Notes: generated by a model from the sequence alone, not told the origin. Counted from the stretch's first letter, positions 44,183-53,423 are shown. The stretch: 64,000 nt of DNA from JANNSX01 sp041397825 (GCA_041397825.1 JAWKVX010000006.1:124001-188000), one strand, 5' to 3'. Program-made: numbers and translations.

Positions 44183-45147
44183 CAGCGGTACACCACGCCC
44201 GGCAGAACACACAGCATTTCGAACAGCAGGTTTGCCGCCATCAAGGCCGTATTGCCCGTCGGATCATACGGCGGCGACACCTCGACGAGATCGCAACCGA
44301 CGAGATTGAGCCCACGGCAACCACGAATCAGCTCCAATGCCTGAATGCTCGTCAGCCCGCCCGGCTCCGGCGAGCCGTTTCCGGGGGCGACGCCCGGATC
44401 CAGGCTATCGATATCGAAGGTGAGATAAACCGGCCCCTCGCCCATCTGGGCGCGCAATTCCTCGGCCAAAGGCTTCAGCGATTTGTGCCAGCACTCCTCG
44501 GCCTGCACAACGCGGAAGCCCTGCGATCGTGGCCAGTCGAAATCCTCCGCGGCATAACCCGTTCCGCGCAAGCCGATCTGGGCCACACGCCTGCAATCGA
44601 GCGCACCAGCCTCGACCGCGCGGCGGAACGGTGTGCCATGCGCGATCTTCTCGCCGAACATGGCCTCGTTGATGTCGGCATGGGCATCGATGTGGATCAT
44701 GCCGACCGGACCGTGCTTCTTGGCCATGGCCTTCAGGATCGGCAACGTCAACGTGTGATCGCCACCCATGGTGAGGGGAATGCAACCAGCGGCCAGCACC
44801 TTGTCGTAATAGGCCTCGATGATGCGGACACTGTCCTTGAGGTCGTAGGGGTTCGTCGGCACGTCGCCGATGTCGGCGACTTTCAGGACGTCGAAGGGCG
44901 CGGCCCTCGTCCCCATGTTGTAGGGCCGGAGAAACGCGGATTCCTGCCGGATCTGACGCGGTCCGTAGCGGCAGCCCGAGCGGTTCGAGGTGCCGATGTC
45001 GAGTGGCACGCCGATGAAGGCGGCATCGAGACCCTCGGCACTCTCCTGGTAGGGAAGGCGCATCATCGTCCATGGCCCGCCGAAGCGCGGCATGGCATTT
45101 CCGCCGAGCGGCTGATTGAGAGTTCCGCTGCTCACCTTCTTCGCCAT
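44182..45147 (-). CDS. Ureohydrolase of the agmatinase/guanidinobutyrase family
   Basis: The start at 45147 (MAKKVSSGTLNQ) is chosen over 45252, which would overlap the hairpin and the transporter operon end. The 321-residue product has all arginase-fold manganese motifs: MGGDHTLTLPIL, MIHIDAHADINEAMFGEK and LTFDIDSLDPGVAPG, followed by SPEPGGLTSIQALEL. The family removes urea from guanidino compounds (agmatine, guanidinobutyrate, guanidinopropionate, proclavaminate or guanidine). The nearby Pot-type transporter suits a cationic guanidino substrate. Confidence 0.88.
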   Translation of the reverse strand: MAKKVSSGTLNQPLGGNAMPRFGGPWTMMRLPYQESAEGLDAAFIGVPLDIGTSNRSGCRYGPRQIRQESAFLRPYNMGTRAAPFDVLKVADIGDVPTNPYDLKDSVRIIEAYYDKVLAAGCIPLTMGGDHTLTLPILKAMAKKHGPVGMIHIDAHADINEAMFGEKIAHGTPFRRAVEAGALDCRRVAQIGLRGTGYAAEDFDWPRSQGFRVVQAEECWHKSLKPLAEELRAQMGEGPVYLTFDIDSLDPGVAPGNGSPEPGGLTSIQALELIRGCRGLNLVGCDLVEVSPPYDPTGNTALMAANLLFEMLCVLPGVVYR

Positions 45148-45172
45148 GATGCGATCTCCCAGCTTTGCCCAT

Positions 45173-45212
45173 GGGCTGGCGCTGAGGGGCGCGGAGAGCT
45201 CAGCCCAGCCTA
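45173..45212 (-). repeat. Hairpin after the transporter ATPase, related to the element at 53028
   Basis: GGGCTGGCGCTGAG (45173-45186) faces CTCAGCCCAGCCTA (45199-45212), making an imperfect stem that includes the stop codon of the ATPase gene. The same GCTGGCGCTGAG and CCCAGCCTA strings end the 94-base element at 53028-53121. It may reduce transcription into the ureohydrolase gene or be a remnant of a mobile hairpin. Confidence 0.5.
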
Positions 45213-46292
45213 TCCTGTCTTCGGCAATACAAACGCCGAGCCGGCGTCCCATGCAAGCTCGATCGCATCACCTGGCCGGTGCAGAGTCGCATCGCCGTCC
45301 TGCGTCGCCAGCAGACGTGCCTCGCGGCCATCGGCGAGCTCGACATACAGACGAACGGCAGCGCCCAGAAATTCCTCGCCGATGACCTTTGCCGTCATCT
45401 TGTTGCGTGCCTCCGGCTTGGCAGAGGCCAGATAGACATGGTCTTCGGGCACGACGAAGGTGACGGCCTCACCAACGGCGAGCTCTTTTGCGCCACCCAG
45501 CAGGAAGCGGCCGAGCGACGTATCGACAATCGCCCCGTCTGCCTCCTGCCCGACGACCGCGCCTTCCAGGATGTTCGAGGCGCCGACGAACTCGGCCACG
45601 AAGCGGCTCGCCGGCCGGCGGTAGACCTCGACCGGCGTGCCGATCTGCTCGATCCGGCCCCGGCTCATGATGACGACCCGATCCGCCATCGAGAAGGCCT
45701 CCGCATGGCTGTGCGTCACGTAGACGAAGGTAATACCGATCTCGCGCTGCAACTTCACCATCAGCGCCTGCATGCGCACCTTGAGGCTCGCATCCAGCGC
45801 CGACAGCGGCTCGTCCAGCAGGAGAATGCGCGGCTGGGTCACGAGTGCGCGCGCCAAGGCCACGCGTTGGCGCTGACCGCCCGACAGCGTGTCGACGCCG
45901 CGTTCGGCGAACTCGGAGAGCTCTAGCCGGCTGATCCAATCCAGCGCGCGCGTCTTACGCTCCTCCGCCCCGACACCACGCATCTTCAGCCCGAACTCGA
46001 CGTTCTCGCGAGCATTCAGGAAGGGAAACAAGGCGAGCGACTGCCAGACCATCGGCGTGTCGCGCAGATGCGGCGGCACGTTCTTGATGGACTTGCCGTC
46101 GAGGCGAATATCACCGTCGGAGGGCTGCTCCAATCCGGCCAGCATGCGAAGCGTCGTCGTCTTGCCGCAGCCCGACGGCCCCATGATGGCCAGGAACTCG
46201 CCCTGGCCGATACCGAGATCCATTTCGTGCACGGCGATGAAATCGCCGAAGCGCTTGACGACCCGGTCGAGGACGACGAGTGGCTCGCTCAT
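45210..46292 (-). CDS. ABC transporter ATPase, PotA type
   Basis: The ATG at 46292 (MSEPLVVLDRVVKRFGDF) is chosen because the open frame continues upstream through the permease gene out of its frame. The 360-residue ATPase has Walker A GPSGCGKTTT, LSGGQRQRVALARA, LLLDEPLSALD and a His switch in YVTHSHAEAF. The TOBE domain follows (FVVPEDHVYLA). With the next three genes it forms a spermidine/putrescine-type importer. Confidence 0.92.
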   Translation of the reverse strand: MSEPLVVLDRVVKRFGDFIAVHEMDLGIGQGEFLAIMGPSGCGKTTTLRMLAGLEQPSDGDIRLDGKSIKNVPPHLRDTPMVWQSLALFPFLNARENVEFGLKMRGVGAEERKTRALDWISRLELSEFAERGVDTLSGGQRQRVALARALVTQPRILLLDEPLSALDASLKVRMQALMVKLQREIGITFVYVTHSHAEAFSMADRVVIMSRGRIEQIGTPVEVYRRPASRFVAEFVGASNILEGAVVGQEADGAIVDTSLGRFLLGGAKELAVGEAVTFVVPEDHVYLASAKPEARNKMTAKVIGEEFLGAAVRLYVELADGREARLLATQDGDATLHRPGDAIELAWDAGSAFVLPKTG

Positions 46293-47089
46293 GGGGTCTC
46301 CGGCGATTTCTTCGAGCGTGACATGAACAGCACCTGTGCAATGATGACCAGTGTCATCGATGTGACGAACACGCAGGTGCCGATGGCGTTGATACGAGGA
46401 TCGATGACGCCCTGCAGGATTTCGAGAATGACGACAGGGATGGTCTTGTTGAGGCCCGAGACGAACCAGGCCACCGCGAACTCGTCGAACGAGACGGCGG
46501 CCGTCAGACAGAGCGCCGAGACGATGGAGGGAAGTGCGAACGGCAGAATGACGGTCCGCATCGCCACCCATTCGGAGGCGCCGAGATTCCAGGCGGCGGC
46601 CTCGAGATTGGGCTCCATCTGGTTCAAGCGCAACCGGATCACCGCGGTCGCGAAGGGGATGCACATCACTGTATGGGCGATGATTACGGCAGCGATCGTG
46701 CCCGAGAGCCCGATCCGCGACAGCCAGGCCAGCATGGCGAGCCCCATGATGACGAGCGGGATCGTCGGCGGCAGCAGGGAGAGCGCCATATAGGCGCCCT
46801 TGCCAAAGAAGTTGAAGCGGTAGTCGGTGTAGGCGGTGCAGAAGCCAATCGCCGTCGAGATGGCGGCGGCCGAAAGCGCGATCACGACGCTGCGCCGGGC
46901 GGCATCCCAGACGTTCGAATCGCCGGCGATCATCTGATACCATTCGAGCGAGAAGCTTCCGAGCGGGATGGTCGGGAAGCGGAGCGAGTTGAAGGAGAAG
47001 ACGATGTTGGCCGCGATCGGTGCAAAGATAAAGACGAAGATCAGCACCAGATAGGCCCGGAGGATGAAGGAAATCGCCTTGTCGGTCAT
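46289..47089 (-). CDS. ABC transporter permease, PotC type
   Basis: The start at 47089 (MTDKAISFILRAYLV) overlaps the PotB-type gene by four bases. The 266-residue protein has six membrane helices, FSFNSLRFPTIPLGSFSLEWYQ in the first outer loop, and the EAA loop NLEAAAWNLGASEWVAMRTVILP. The stop overlaps the ATPase start by four bases. PotC-type permeases pair with PotB. Confidence 0.9.
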   Translation of the reverse strand: MTDKAISFILRAYLVLIFVFIFAPIAANIVFSFNSLRFPTIPLGSFSLEWYQMIAGDSNVWDAARRSVVIALSAAAISTAIGFCTAYTDYRFNFFGKGAYMALSLLPPTIPLVIMGLAMLAWLSRIGLSGTIAAVIIAHTVMCIPFATAVIRLRLNQMEPNLEAAAWNLGASEWVAMRTVILPFALPSIVSALCLTAAVSFDEFAVAWFVSGLNKTIPVVILEILQGVIDPRINAIGTCVFVTSMTLVIIAQVLFMSRSKKSPETP

Positions 47090-47970
47090 GACGCGCGCTT
47101 CCTGTAGGCGGCCTTGACGAGCAGGAAGGCGACCGTGAAGAGCGTCGCGATCATGGTGAGAGCGATAACCGAGGCCCGCGGCCATTGCTGACCGGACTTG
47201 GTCTGGTCGATGATCATGATCGGCAACGTCGTCGGCGCCGAGCCGCCGAGGTAGTAAGGCGATACGAAATCGCCGAATGAAAGGATGAAGCAGAACAGCG
47301 CCGCGATGACGAGGCCGACCTTGGCGAGCGGCACGATGACCGTATACACCGTCCGCAGTCGACCGCAGCCGAGATTGTGCGCCGCCTCGATGTAGCGCTT
47401 ATCGATGCCGGCAAGCGAGAAGGTCTGCAGGATAATGATCAGCGGCAGCGTCAGGGTCATGTAGCCGACGAGCGTGCCGAACGGCGTGTTGAGCATCGTC
47501 CAGGGACCTAGGCCGATGAAGGAGAGCGCGCCGTTGACGACGCCATTGCTGGCCAGCAGGAACATCCAGGCGAAGATGCGGACGACGTAGCTCGTGAAGA
47601 ACGGAATGATGAGCAGGAACACGGCCCAGCGCCGCGCGCCCTCGGAGAGTTTGAAGGCCAGTGCATAGGCGGCCGGGAAGGCCAGCAGCGTACCGACGAT
47701 CATCGAGATGGTGGCGAGCAGGAAGGTGTAGCCGTAGGTCCACCAGAAATTCGCTCTGCCGAGAATCTTGGTCCAGTTCTCCGGCAGGAACCCCGGCTCG
47801 ACGCGGTAGTTCTTGACCACGAAGAACGAGACGGCGACGAGGAACAGCAGCGGAATGACGAAGAAGGCCACTTGCCAGACCGGCATCGGCAAACGCCAGA
47901 ACAACGCATAGGGCGTTGTCCGCGCGCCGTCGCCGCTGTGATCCGCTGCCACTGCCGCCATGACGGTCAC
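47086..47970 (-). CDS. ABC transporter permease, PotB type
   Basis: A 294-residue permease with six helices. FFVIPLLFLVAVSFFVVKNYRV is helix 1, and IEAAHNLGCGRLRTVYTVIVPLAK is the EAA loop. FGDFVSPYYLGGSAPTTLPIMI is characteristic of PotB. It is separated from the upstream binding-protein gene by 294 bases that contain a repeat element, so the binding protein and permeases may have unequal expression. Confidence 0.9.
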   Translation of the reverse strand: MTVMAAVAADHSGDGARTTPYALFWRLPMPVWQVAFFVIPLLFLVAVSFFVVKNYRVEPGFLPENWTKILGRANFWWTYGYTFLLATISMIVGTLLAFPAAYALAFKLSEGARRWAVFLLIIPFFTSYVVRIFAWMFLLASNGVVNGALSFIGLGPWTMLNTPFGTLVGYMTLTLPLIIILQTFSLAGIDKRYIEAAHNLGCGRLRTVYTVIVPLAKVGLVIAALFCFILSFGDFVSPYYLGGSAPTTLPIMIIDQTKSGQQWPRASVIALTMIATLFTVAFLLVKAAYRKRAS

Positions 47971-48103
47971 CTTCCCCGCGGGTCAATCGGAGCACCAGGT
48001 GAAACCATCGGCTCCTTCAGGATTCCAACACGTCTACGGTGTTGGTCGGCTTCACGTCGCCACTGTCGATTGGAGCGGCTCCTCCCCCCTGACGGGAGAA
48101 GGT

Positions 48104-48230
48104 CAAGCGCCCTGGACTTGAATGCGCAGCAAGAAAGTCCTTAGGCGCTTGGAATGGGGGGAGAGGCGCGACGACAGAATCTATTGTTTTTCGCCCCCCA
48201 CCCGGCCCTCCCCCTCAACAGGGGAAGGCC
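48104..48230. repeat. Intergenic mosaic repeat, copy A
   Basis: CAAGCGCC...GGACTT (48104-48119) pairs with AAGTCCTTAGGCGCTTG (48135-48151), forming a long stem with a 15-base loop. A C-rich module (CCCCCCACCC, CCCTCCCC, from 48194) follows. The same modules occur in copies B and C. The rest of the 47971-48264 gap holds no gene. Confidence 0.7.
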
Positions 48231-48264
48231 GCATGTCGCAATCTTCTGTCCAAGGCCCCGAGAA

Positions 48265-49398
48265 CTACGCGTTCTTGTACTCCTGCCAGAACTCGTTCCA
48301 GACCTCGAGGCTCTGCTGTTGCGGAATGTCGCGATACTTGATCCGGCCTTCCTTGATGAGCGTCACCGGATTGTTCGGCGCGCCCTCGACCTGACCGGTC
48401 CGCTGGGCTTCCTTGGGATCGGCCTCGTTCAGTGCCGCCATGCCGCCCTTCGTCACGCAGAAGCCCGGATAGGCGACCATCTTGGCGGCCTTCACCTGGC
48501 CGGCCGGCGAGACCATATACTGGCACCACTTCTTGGCGAGGTCGGCCTTGGGCGTGCCCTTGCCGATCGACCAGCTCTCGGTCCACTGGATGCCGCCCTC
48601 TTTCGGCACGACCGAGCCGACCGGCGCACCATCGCGCTCGAGCACGCCGGTCACCCAGTCGCCGATTCCGACCATTGCCTGCATCTCACCGGTCTTAAGA
48701 CCGTTGAACGTGCCGCCGTAGTCGAAGAAGCCCCCGACCTGCGGACGAAGCGAGAGCGTCTTCTCCTTGACCGCCCCCCAGGCCGCCTCGTCGATATCGA
48801 ACGGCGAGCCATTTCCATTCAACTGGCTGACCTGGCCGAGGCTCGGCAGGTGCCAGTCGAAATGGCCGACCTTACCTTTGAGCTCGGGCTTCCAGAACAC
48901 GTTGTAGGAGGCGGCCTCTTCTGCCGACACTGAGTTCTTGTTGTAGGAGACGCCCAGATGTCCACAGCGGAACATGACGGAGTAGAGCTTGCCGTCCTTC
49001 CAGTGGCCGGGCATCTGCTTGAAGTCGTCGTAGACATAGTCGTCGAACGGATAGTCCGCCGGGTTCATCTCCTCGACATAACCCGCCTCGTTCAGCTGCT
49101 GGACGAATTCGCGGTCGGAGAGGATGACGTCGTAGGTGCCGGGGGGCGACTGGGCGATCAGAGCCAGCATATTGTCGCCGCCGGCGTAGTATTTCGGCTT
49201 GAACTTGACGTTGTTGGCTGCCTCGAATTCAGCGACCATATCGGGCTCACCATTGCCATACCAGGCGAGCATGTTGAGCTCGACGGTCTCGGCCCAGGCC
49301 CGGCTGACATAGGGCATCGACAGGCTTGCCGCTGCGACGCCGGCCGCGCCCTTGATGACGCCACGGCGGGTCAATCCCTTATCGTTGCGACGCTTCAT
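48265..49398 (-). CDS. ABC transporter substrate-binding protein, PotD type
   Basis: A 377-residue protein with a twin-arginine-like signal (TRRGVIKGAAGVAAASLSMPY), so export may use Tat. The mature part starts VELNMLAWYGNGEPDMVAEFE and includes DVILSDREFVQQLNEAGYVEEM and DFDWHLPS-like ligand loops (GHFDWHLPSLGQV). Acidic and aromatic residues expected for a polyamine or cationic ligand are present, but the true ligand could be a guanidino compound or choline-like amine. It precedes the permease genes on the same strand. Confidence 0.88.
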   Translation of the reverse strand: MKRRNDKGLTRRGVIKGAAGVAAASLSMPYVSRAWAETVELNMLAWYGNGEPDMVAEFEAANNVKFKPKYYAGGDNMLALIAQSPPGTYDVILSDREFVQQLNEAGYVEEMNPADYPFDDYVYDDFKQMPGHWKDGKLYSVMFRCGHLGVSYNKNSVSAEEAASYNVFWKPELKGKVGHFDWHLPSLGQVSQLNGNGSPFDIDEAAWGAVKEKTLSLRPQVGGFFDYGGTFNGLKTGEMQAMVGIGDWVTGVLERDGAPVGSVVPKEGGIQWTESWSIGKGTPKADLAKKWCQYMVSPAGQVKAAKMVAYPGFCVTKGGMAALNEADPKEAQRTGQVEGAPNNPVTLIKEGRIKYRDIPQQQSLEVWNEFWQEYKNA

Positions 49399-49531
49399 GC
49401 TTGAATCCTCCCAATTGAGCGGCCCGATACTGGCGCGCCACGTCGCGCAAGTCTATTGCCGCCGCTCACCCTATCCCCGGTTCTGCCAAGTCGGAAATTG
49501 ATCCGACAAATGCCGGCATGACGCCTTCTTA

Positions 49532-50446
49532 TCACGCCGCCGTGTGATGGAATGGCCGGTCGATGCGGATGAGCTCGGTCTGCCCGGATTCCTGGAGCGC
49601 GGCCATGATCACGCCTGCCAGACGCTTTCCCGCCGTCGACTGCACGGAATGCTTGTAATGCAGCCCTACATGCACGTCGTCGAGCGGCGGCAGCCCGGTT
49701 TCTTCGCCGAGCACCTTCATGCCGGGGCGGAGGGTGCGCTTGGTCAACGCCGAAATGCCGAGCCCGGACAGCACGGCATCCTGGAGCCCGCTGATGCCCG
49801 GGCTCGAATAGACGACGCGCCAGGGTCGACCCACCTCATCGAGAGCCCGGATCATACGCGAGCGATACTCGCAACCTTCATTGTGGGCGAGCAGCCGGAC
49901 GGGCGTCTGCCGATCGAAGGCCAGCGCCTTGGCCGCGACCCAGATCGGCCTCTCTGCCCAGGCAAAGGCAAGATTGCTCGGGGCCACGCCATCATACATG
50001 GCCACCACGACATCCAGCTCGCCGGCATCGAGCCGTCCCAGCAGGCGCTTGGAAAGCTCACAGACGATCTCGAGCTCGACCTCGGCATTCTCGCGCAGGA
50101 ACTTCGTCAGGAGTTCCTGGAAGAAGGCCACCGCGTAGTCGACGGGCAACCCCACCCTGAGCGAGCCCTCTGCCCGGCGGTTCTGCAATCGGGCGACGAT
50201 CTCGTCGTTGAGGCACAGCATCTGGCGGGCGAACCGCACGAACTCCTCGCCAACGGGCGTCAGCAGATTGGCCCGGCCCCTGGTCGAGATCAGCTCGCAA
50301 CCCACAAGCTCCTCCAGCCGCCGGATCTGCAGGCTGATGGCCGGCTGCGTGCGACCGAGAATATCGCCCGCCTTCGTAAAGCTCTTGTGGTCGGCGACCG
50401 TCACGAAGGTTCGGAGCAAGTCGGTCGGCAGGTTCTGATGTGCCAC
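49532..50446 (-). CDS. LysR family transcriptional regulator
   Basis: A 304-residue regulator starting at a GTG. Residues 8-66 form the winged helix (LLRTFVTVADHKSFTKAGDILGRTQPAISLQIRRLEELVG). The rest is the LysR effector domain (LRVGLPVDYAV, ISGLQDAVLSGLGISAL). It is divergent from creatinase across 119 bases and is the only regulator near the microcompartment locus, so it may control creatinase and perhaps the compartment. The effector is unknown. Confidence 0.9.
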   Translation of the reverse strand: MAHQNLPTDLLRTFVTVADHKSFTKAGDILGRTQPAISLQIRRLEELVGCELISTRGRANLLTPVGEEFVRFARQMLCLNDEIVARLQNRRAEGSLRVGLPVDYAVAFFQELLTKFLRENAEVELEIVCELSKRLLGRLDAGELDVVVAMYDGVAPSNLAFAWAERPIWVAAKALAFDRQTPVRLLAHNEGCEYRSRMIRALDEVGRPWRVVYSSPGISGLQDAVLSGLGISALTKRTLRPGMKVLGEETGLPPLDDVHVGLHYKHSVQSTAGKRLAGVIMAALQESGQTELIRIDRPFHHTAA

Positions 50447-50458
50447 GTCACGCTCCGC

Positions 50459-50472
50459 TTATGGGTCCATAA
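50459..50472. promoter_or_regulatory. Candidate LysR-type operator
   Basis: TTATGG-GT-CCATAA is a perfect 14-bp palindrome, 13 bases upstream of the LysR start codon and 94 bases upstream of creatinase. LysR regulators often bind such dyads near their own start. Spacing fits autoregulation and divergent control. Confidence 0.4.
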
Positions 50473-50565
50473 CCGGAATAAATTTCGCTGATGATTGCGC
50501 CTCGCCGTATTGTTTGGCAAGCCCGCCTCTCAATTCGTCACCCAGCACAAGGAAAACGGCTCCCC

Positions 50566-51798
50566 ATGGCGAAGGTTAAAGCCACGACCGAGGACATGCT
50601 GCATGTCGTCAAATGGCACAATGGCGATAAGGCCTGGTCACCCTTCTCCGACAAGGAGATGAAGCGCCGGCAGGACGGCGTCCGCAAATACATGGCCGCC
50701 AACAAGATCGATGCGGCTCTGTTCACGTCCTATCACAACATCTGCTATCATTCAGGCTTCCTCTACTGCTATTTCGGCCGCAAATACGGCCTCGTCATCG
50801 ATCACAAGAAGGCGACGACGATTTCCGCCGCCATCGACGGCGGCCAGCCCTGGCGTCGCACCTTTGGCGACAACGTCACCTACACGGATTGGCGCAAGGA
50901 CAACTACTTCCGCGCCGTCGAAAGCCTGATCAAGGGTGTGAAGCGGCTCGGCATCGAGTTCGATCACGTCTCGCTTGCCTTCAGGAAGCAATTGGAGGCC
51001 GAGTTCCCGAAAGTACAGTTCGTCGACATTGGCGAACCGGCCATGTGGCTCAGAACCGTCAAGTCGAAGGAAGAGCACAAGCACATCCGCGAGTGCACCC
51101 GAATCGCCAATATCGGAGCCCGCGCCGTCATGGAGGCGACCAAGGCCGGCGTGCCCGAATACGAGGTGGCACTCGCCTCGACCAACGCCATGGTCCGCGA
51201 GATCGGCAAGAGCTTTCCCTTCGTCGAGCTTATGGACACCTGGACCTGGTTCCAATCAGGTCTTGAGACGGATGGCGCTCACAACCCGGTGACGAACCGA
51301 AAAGTCCGCAAGGGCGACATCCTCTCGCTCAACTGCTTCCCGATGATCTTCGGCTATTACGTCGCCATCGAGCGGACGCTGTTCTGCGAGAGGGCCTCGA
51401 AGGCCCATCTCGATCTGTGGGAGAAGAACTGCGAAGTGATGCGCATCGGCTGCGAGCTGTTCAAGCCGGGCGTCAAATGCTCGGAGATCGCGCTCGAGCT
51501 GAACGAGCTTTATCGCTCATGGGATCTGCTCAAATACCGCTCGTTCGGCTACGGCCATTCCTTCGGCGTGCTCTGCCACTACTATGGCCGCGAAGCCGGC
51601 GTCGAGCTCCGCGAGGACGTGCATACGAAGCTCGAGCCCGGCATGGTCGTCTCGATGGAACCGATGATCATGGTGCCCGAAGGCCAGCCTGGTGCCGGCG
51701 GCTATCGCGAGCACGACATCTTCATCATCACCGAGAAGGGGGCGGAGAACATCACCAACTTCCCCTACGGTCCGGAGCACATGATCATCAAGAATTGA
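50566..51798 (+). CDS. Creatinase (creatine amidinohydrolase)
   Basis: The start at 50566 follows AAGGA; the first 25 residues of the longer frame lack family likeness. The 410-residue protein is pita-bread (M24) fold but matches creatinase closely: FTSYHNICYHSGFLYCYFGR, DGGQPWRRTFGDNVTYTDW, MDTWTWFQSGLETDGAHNPV (His239 corresponds to the catalytic His232 of the P. putida enzyme) and FGYGHSFGVLCHYYGREAG. Unlike aminopeptidase P it does not depend on a metal pair. It splits creatine to sarcosine and urea, feeding SoxBDAG. It is divergent from LysR and convergent with the compartment kinase. Confidence 0.9.
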   Translation: MAKVKATTEDMLHVVKWHNGDKAWSPFSDKEMKRRQDGVRKYMAANKIDAALFTSYHNICYHSGFLYCYFGRKYGLVIDHKKATTISAAIDGGQPWRRTFGDNVTYTDWRKDNYFRAVESLIKGVKRLGIEFDHVSLAFRKQLEAEFPKVQFVDIGEPAMWLRTVKSKEEHKHIRECTRIANIGARAVMEATKAGVPEYEVALASTNAMVREIGKSFPFVELMDTWTWFQSGLETDGAHNPVTNRKVRKGDILSLNCFPMIFGYYVAIERTLFCERASKAHLDLWEKNCEVMRIGCELFKPGVKCSEIALELNELYRSWDLLKYRSFGYGHSFGVLCHYYGREAGVELREDVHTKLEPGMVVSMEPMIMVPEGQPGAGGYREHDIFIITEKGAENITNFPYGPEHMIIKN

Positions 51799-51925
51799 GG
51801 GACCGCCTTCAGTGGGACGGGGGCTGGCGGCGCGCATGGCGGAATTGGACCTCCCGTCTTGCGCGCCGTTTGCGCGTTCCGACCTCGATCGCCACCCGCC
51901 CGGTTTCCGTTGAGCGTGACGCCAC

Positions 51926-52930
51926 CTAGGCGAAGGTCTTCAAATACGCCTCGCAGAGTGGCACCGTGCCTTGCGTGTACTCGACGCCCATCGATTGGGC
52001 GAGCTCGGTCTCCGAGTGCGAGCCGATCCAGGCGACGAGCAGGATCCGACGCAGCAGAACGAAGGTCGGGATCTCGGCCTCGTCCTCCGCACTCAAGGGG
52101 GCGATGCGACGATAGCCCTTGACCCAGGCCGCCAGCAACTCCGGCACCTCCGGCTTGTGCTCGAAGAAGGAGACGGTCGTCGCGCAATCATACATCAACC
52201 AGGAGAAGCCGCAGTCGTCGAAGTCGATGGCTTTGACGGTGCGGCCGTCCATCAGCAGGTTGGCGAGTCGCATGTCGCAATGGATGAGGTCGAAACGCTC
52301 CGGGCTCTTGCCGTAGCGGATGAGCCGCCGCTCGATCAGATCGACCGCCTTCTGAAACACGCCGGTGATCTCAGGCGTCAGCCCCATGCCGTCCTTCCAG
52401 CGGCCCCAATGCGGTGTCGAGCCCAGGCTCGTCGCGAAATCCCAGGTGTGGCGCTCGAAATAGGCAGGCTTCTTCCAGGTCCGGACATGGCGGTGCATCT
52501 TGGCGGCGGTCTCGCCGAGGATTTCGAAGCCCGCGACGTCGTTCTCCTGGGGCTCGGAACCGGCCTCCCAGTCGAACAGAACGACGTGTCGCGGACGCGG
52601 CAGGAGATCGTGGGCGACGACCTGGATCAGCTCGCCGTCCTCACCTGGAACCGGTACCGGCGTCAGCACGTCCGCCTCCTTGCGGAGCGCGATACACCAA
52701 GCGAGCTCGGAGGCAATGGCGGCCTTGGAGTGGTAGCCCTCGCGGTGCACGCGGAGCGCCCATTTGCGACCGCTCGCTGGATCCTCGACCTTGTAGGTCG
52801 CGTTCTCGGAGAGATTGATCATCTTGACCGAGACGCCCGCCGGAAGCGCGTAGCGGCCTAGCGACGTCTCCGCGAGCACCAGCAAGCGACGGAGCTGCTC
52901 TTCGTGCGGCAATTCGTAGAAGTCGGTCAT
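51926..52930 (-). CDS. APH/choline-kinase fold phosphotransferase (amino-alcohol kinase of the microcompartment locus)
   Basis: A 334-residue kinase of the aminoglycoside phosphotransferase family. LSENATYKVED forms the nucleotide loop, WALRVHREGYHSKAAIASELAW the lysine/arginine and Glu region. LIHCDMRLANLL holds catalytic Asp219 and Asn224, and AIDFDDCGFSW holds the metal Asp. Homoserine-kinase-like and HDOD-unrelated members act on small amino alcohols. In RMM-type microcompartment loci such a kinase phosphorylates 1-amino-2-propanol, and its neighbour removes phosphate and ammonia. It is divergent from the rest of the locus across 493 bases. No targeting helix is obvious. Confidence 0.75.
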   Translation of the reverse strand: MTDFYELPHEEQLRRLLVLAETSLGRYALPAGVSVKMINLSENATYKVEDPASGRKWALRVHREGYHSKAAIASELAWCIALRKEADVLTPVPVPGEDGELIQVVAHDLLPRPRHVVLFDWEAGSEPQENDVAGFEILGETAAKMHRHVRTWKKPAYFERHTWDFATSLGSTPHWGRWKDGMGLTPEITGVFQKAVDLIERRLIRYGKSPERFDLIHCDMRLANLLMDGRTVKAIDFDDCGFSWLMYDCATTVSFFEHKPEVPELLAAWVKGYRRIAPLSAEDEAEIPTFVLLRRILLVAWIGSHSETELAQSMGVEYTQGTVPLCEAYLKTFA

Positions 52931-52984
52931 CTCGCCTTCCCTTCGGACGGTGGTTGTTCACCCTGCCCCGCCACGCCAGAGGCG

Positions 52985-53185
52985 CACCTCCGGCACGACG
53001 AGGGGGAGAGCGGGGTGAGAGGTGCCGTAGGCTGGCGCTGAGCACTGCGAAGCCCAGCGTCTCGAGCGCAGTGCTTGCCACACTGGGCTGCAAGCGACGT
53101 CGTCGCTCTCGGCCCAGCCTAGACGGCTCCCCCATCCCAATTGCCTTGAACCTAGCTGCTGCACATCAAAGTCCAAGGCGCTTGG
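52985..53185. repeat. Intergenic mosaic repeat, copy C (split by a second element)
   Basis: The left module CTCCGGCACGACGAGGGG (52988-53005) is identical to one in copy B. The right part (53129-53185) is the reverse complement of the long-stem unit of copies A and B. Between them lies a 94-base element with inverted ends. The 493-base gap between the kinase and PLP-enzyme genes holds no gene. Confidence 0.7.
53028..53121. mobile_element. Small element with 8-bp terminal inverted repeats inside copy C
   Basis: TAGGCTGG (53028-53035) and CCAGCCTA (53114-53121) bound a 94-base sequence full of further inverted repeats (AAGCCCAGCG ... GGCTGC). The same end strings form the hairpin at 45173-45212. 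It looks like a non-autonomous hairpin element that entered the older repeat. No clear target duplication was found, so mobility is only suspected. Confidence 0.4.
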
Positions 53186-53386
53186 CCTTCTCCCACAAGG
53201 ACAGAAGAAGGAATCCTGCGGGTGTCAGTCAGATAATTCACCAGTGCTGCCATCACGACTTGACCGCAGCCAGGGCCGATTTGACAACCCCGATCGCACC
53301 TCGGCGCAAAAAGATATCCACTGCCCTTCCGTCACCTCCCCTCCTGTCAAGTTTCGCCCGTCCTCTGTCAAGCCGCGAATCGGATA

Positions 53387-53401
53387 TTGAGGCAATCTCA
53401 A
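53387..53401. promoter_or_regulatory. Candidate operator upstream of the microcompartment operon
   Basis: TTGAG-GCAAT-CTCAA is a perfect inverted repeat 22 bases before the PLP-enzyme start. Two TGTCAAG direct repeats lie just upstream (about 53345 and 53366). They are the only ordered motifs between the repeat and the operon start. Which regulator might bind is unknown. Confidence 0.3.
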
Positions 53402-53423
53402 AGGCGGTTCGGAGAGGTGTGCC

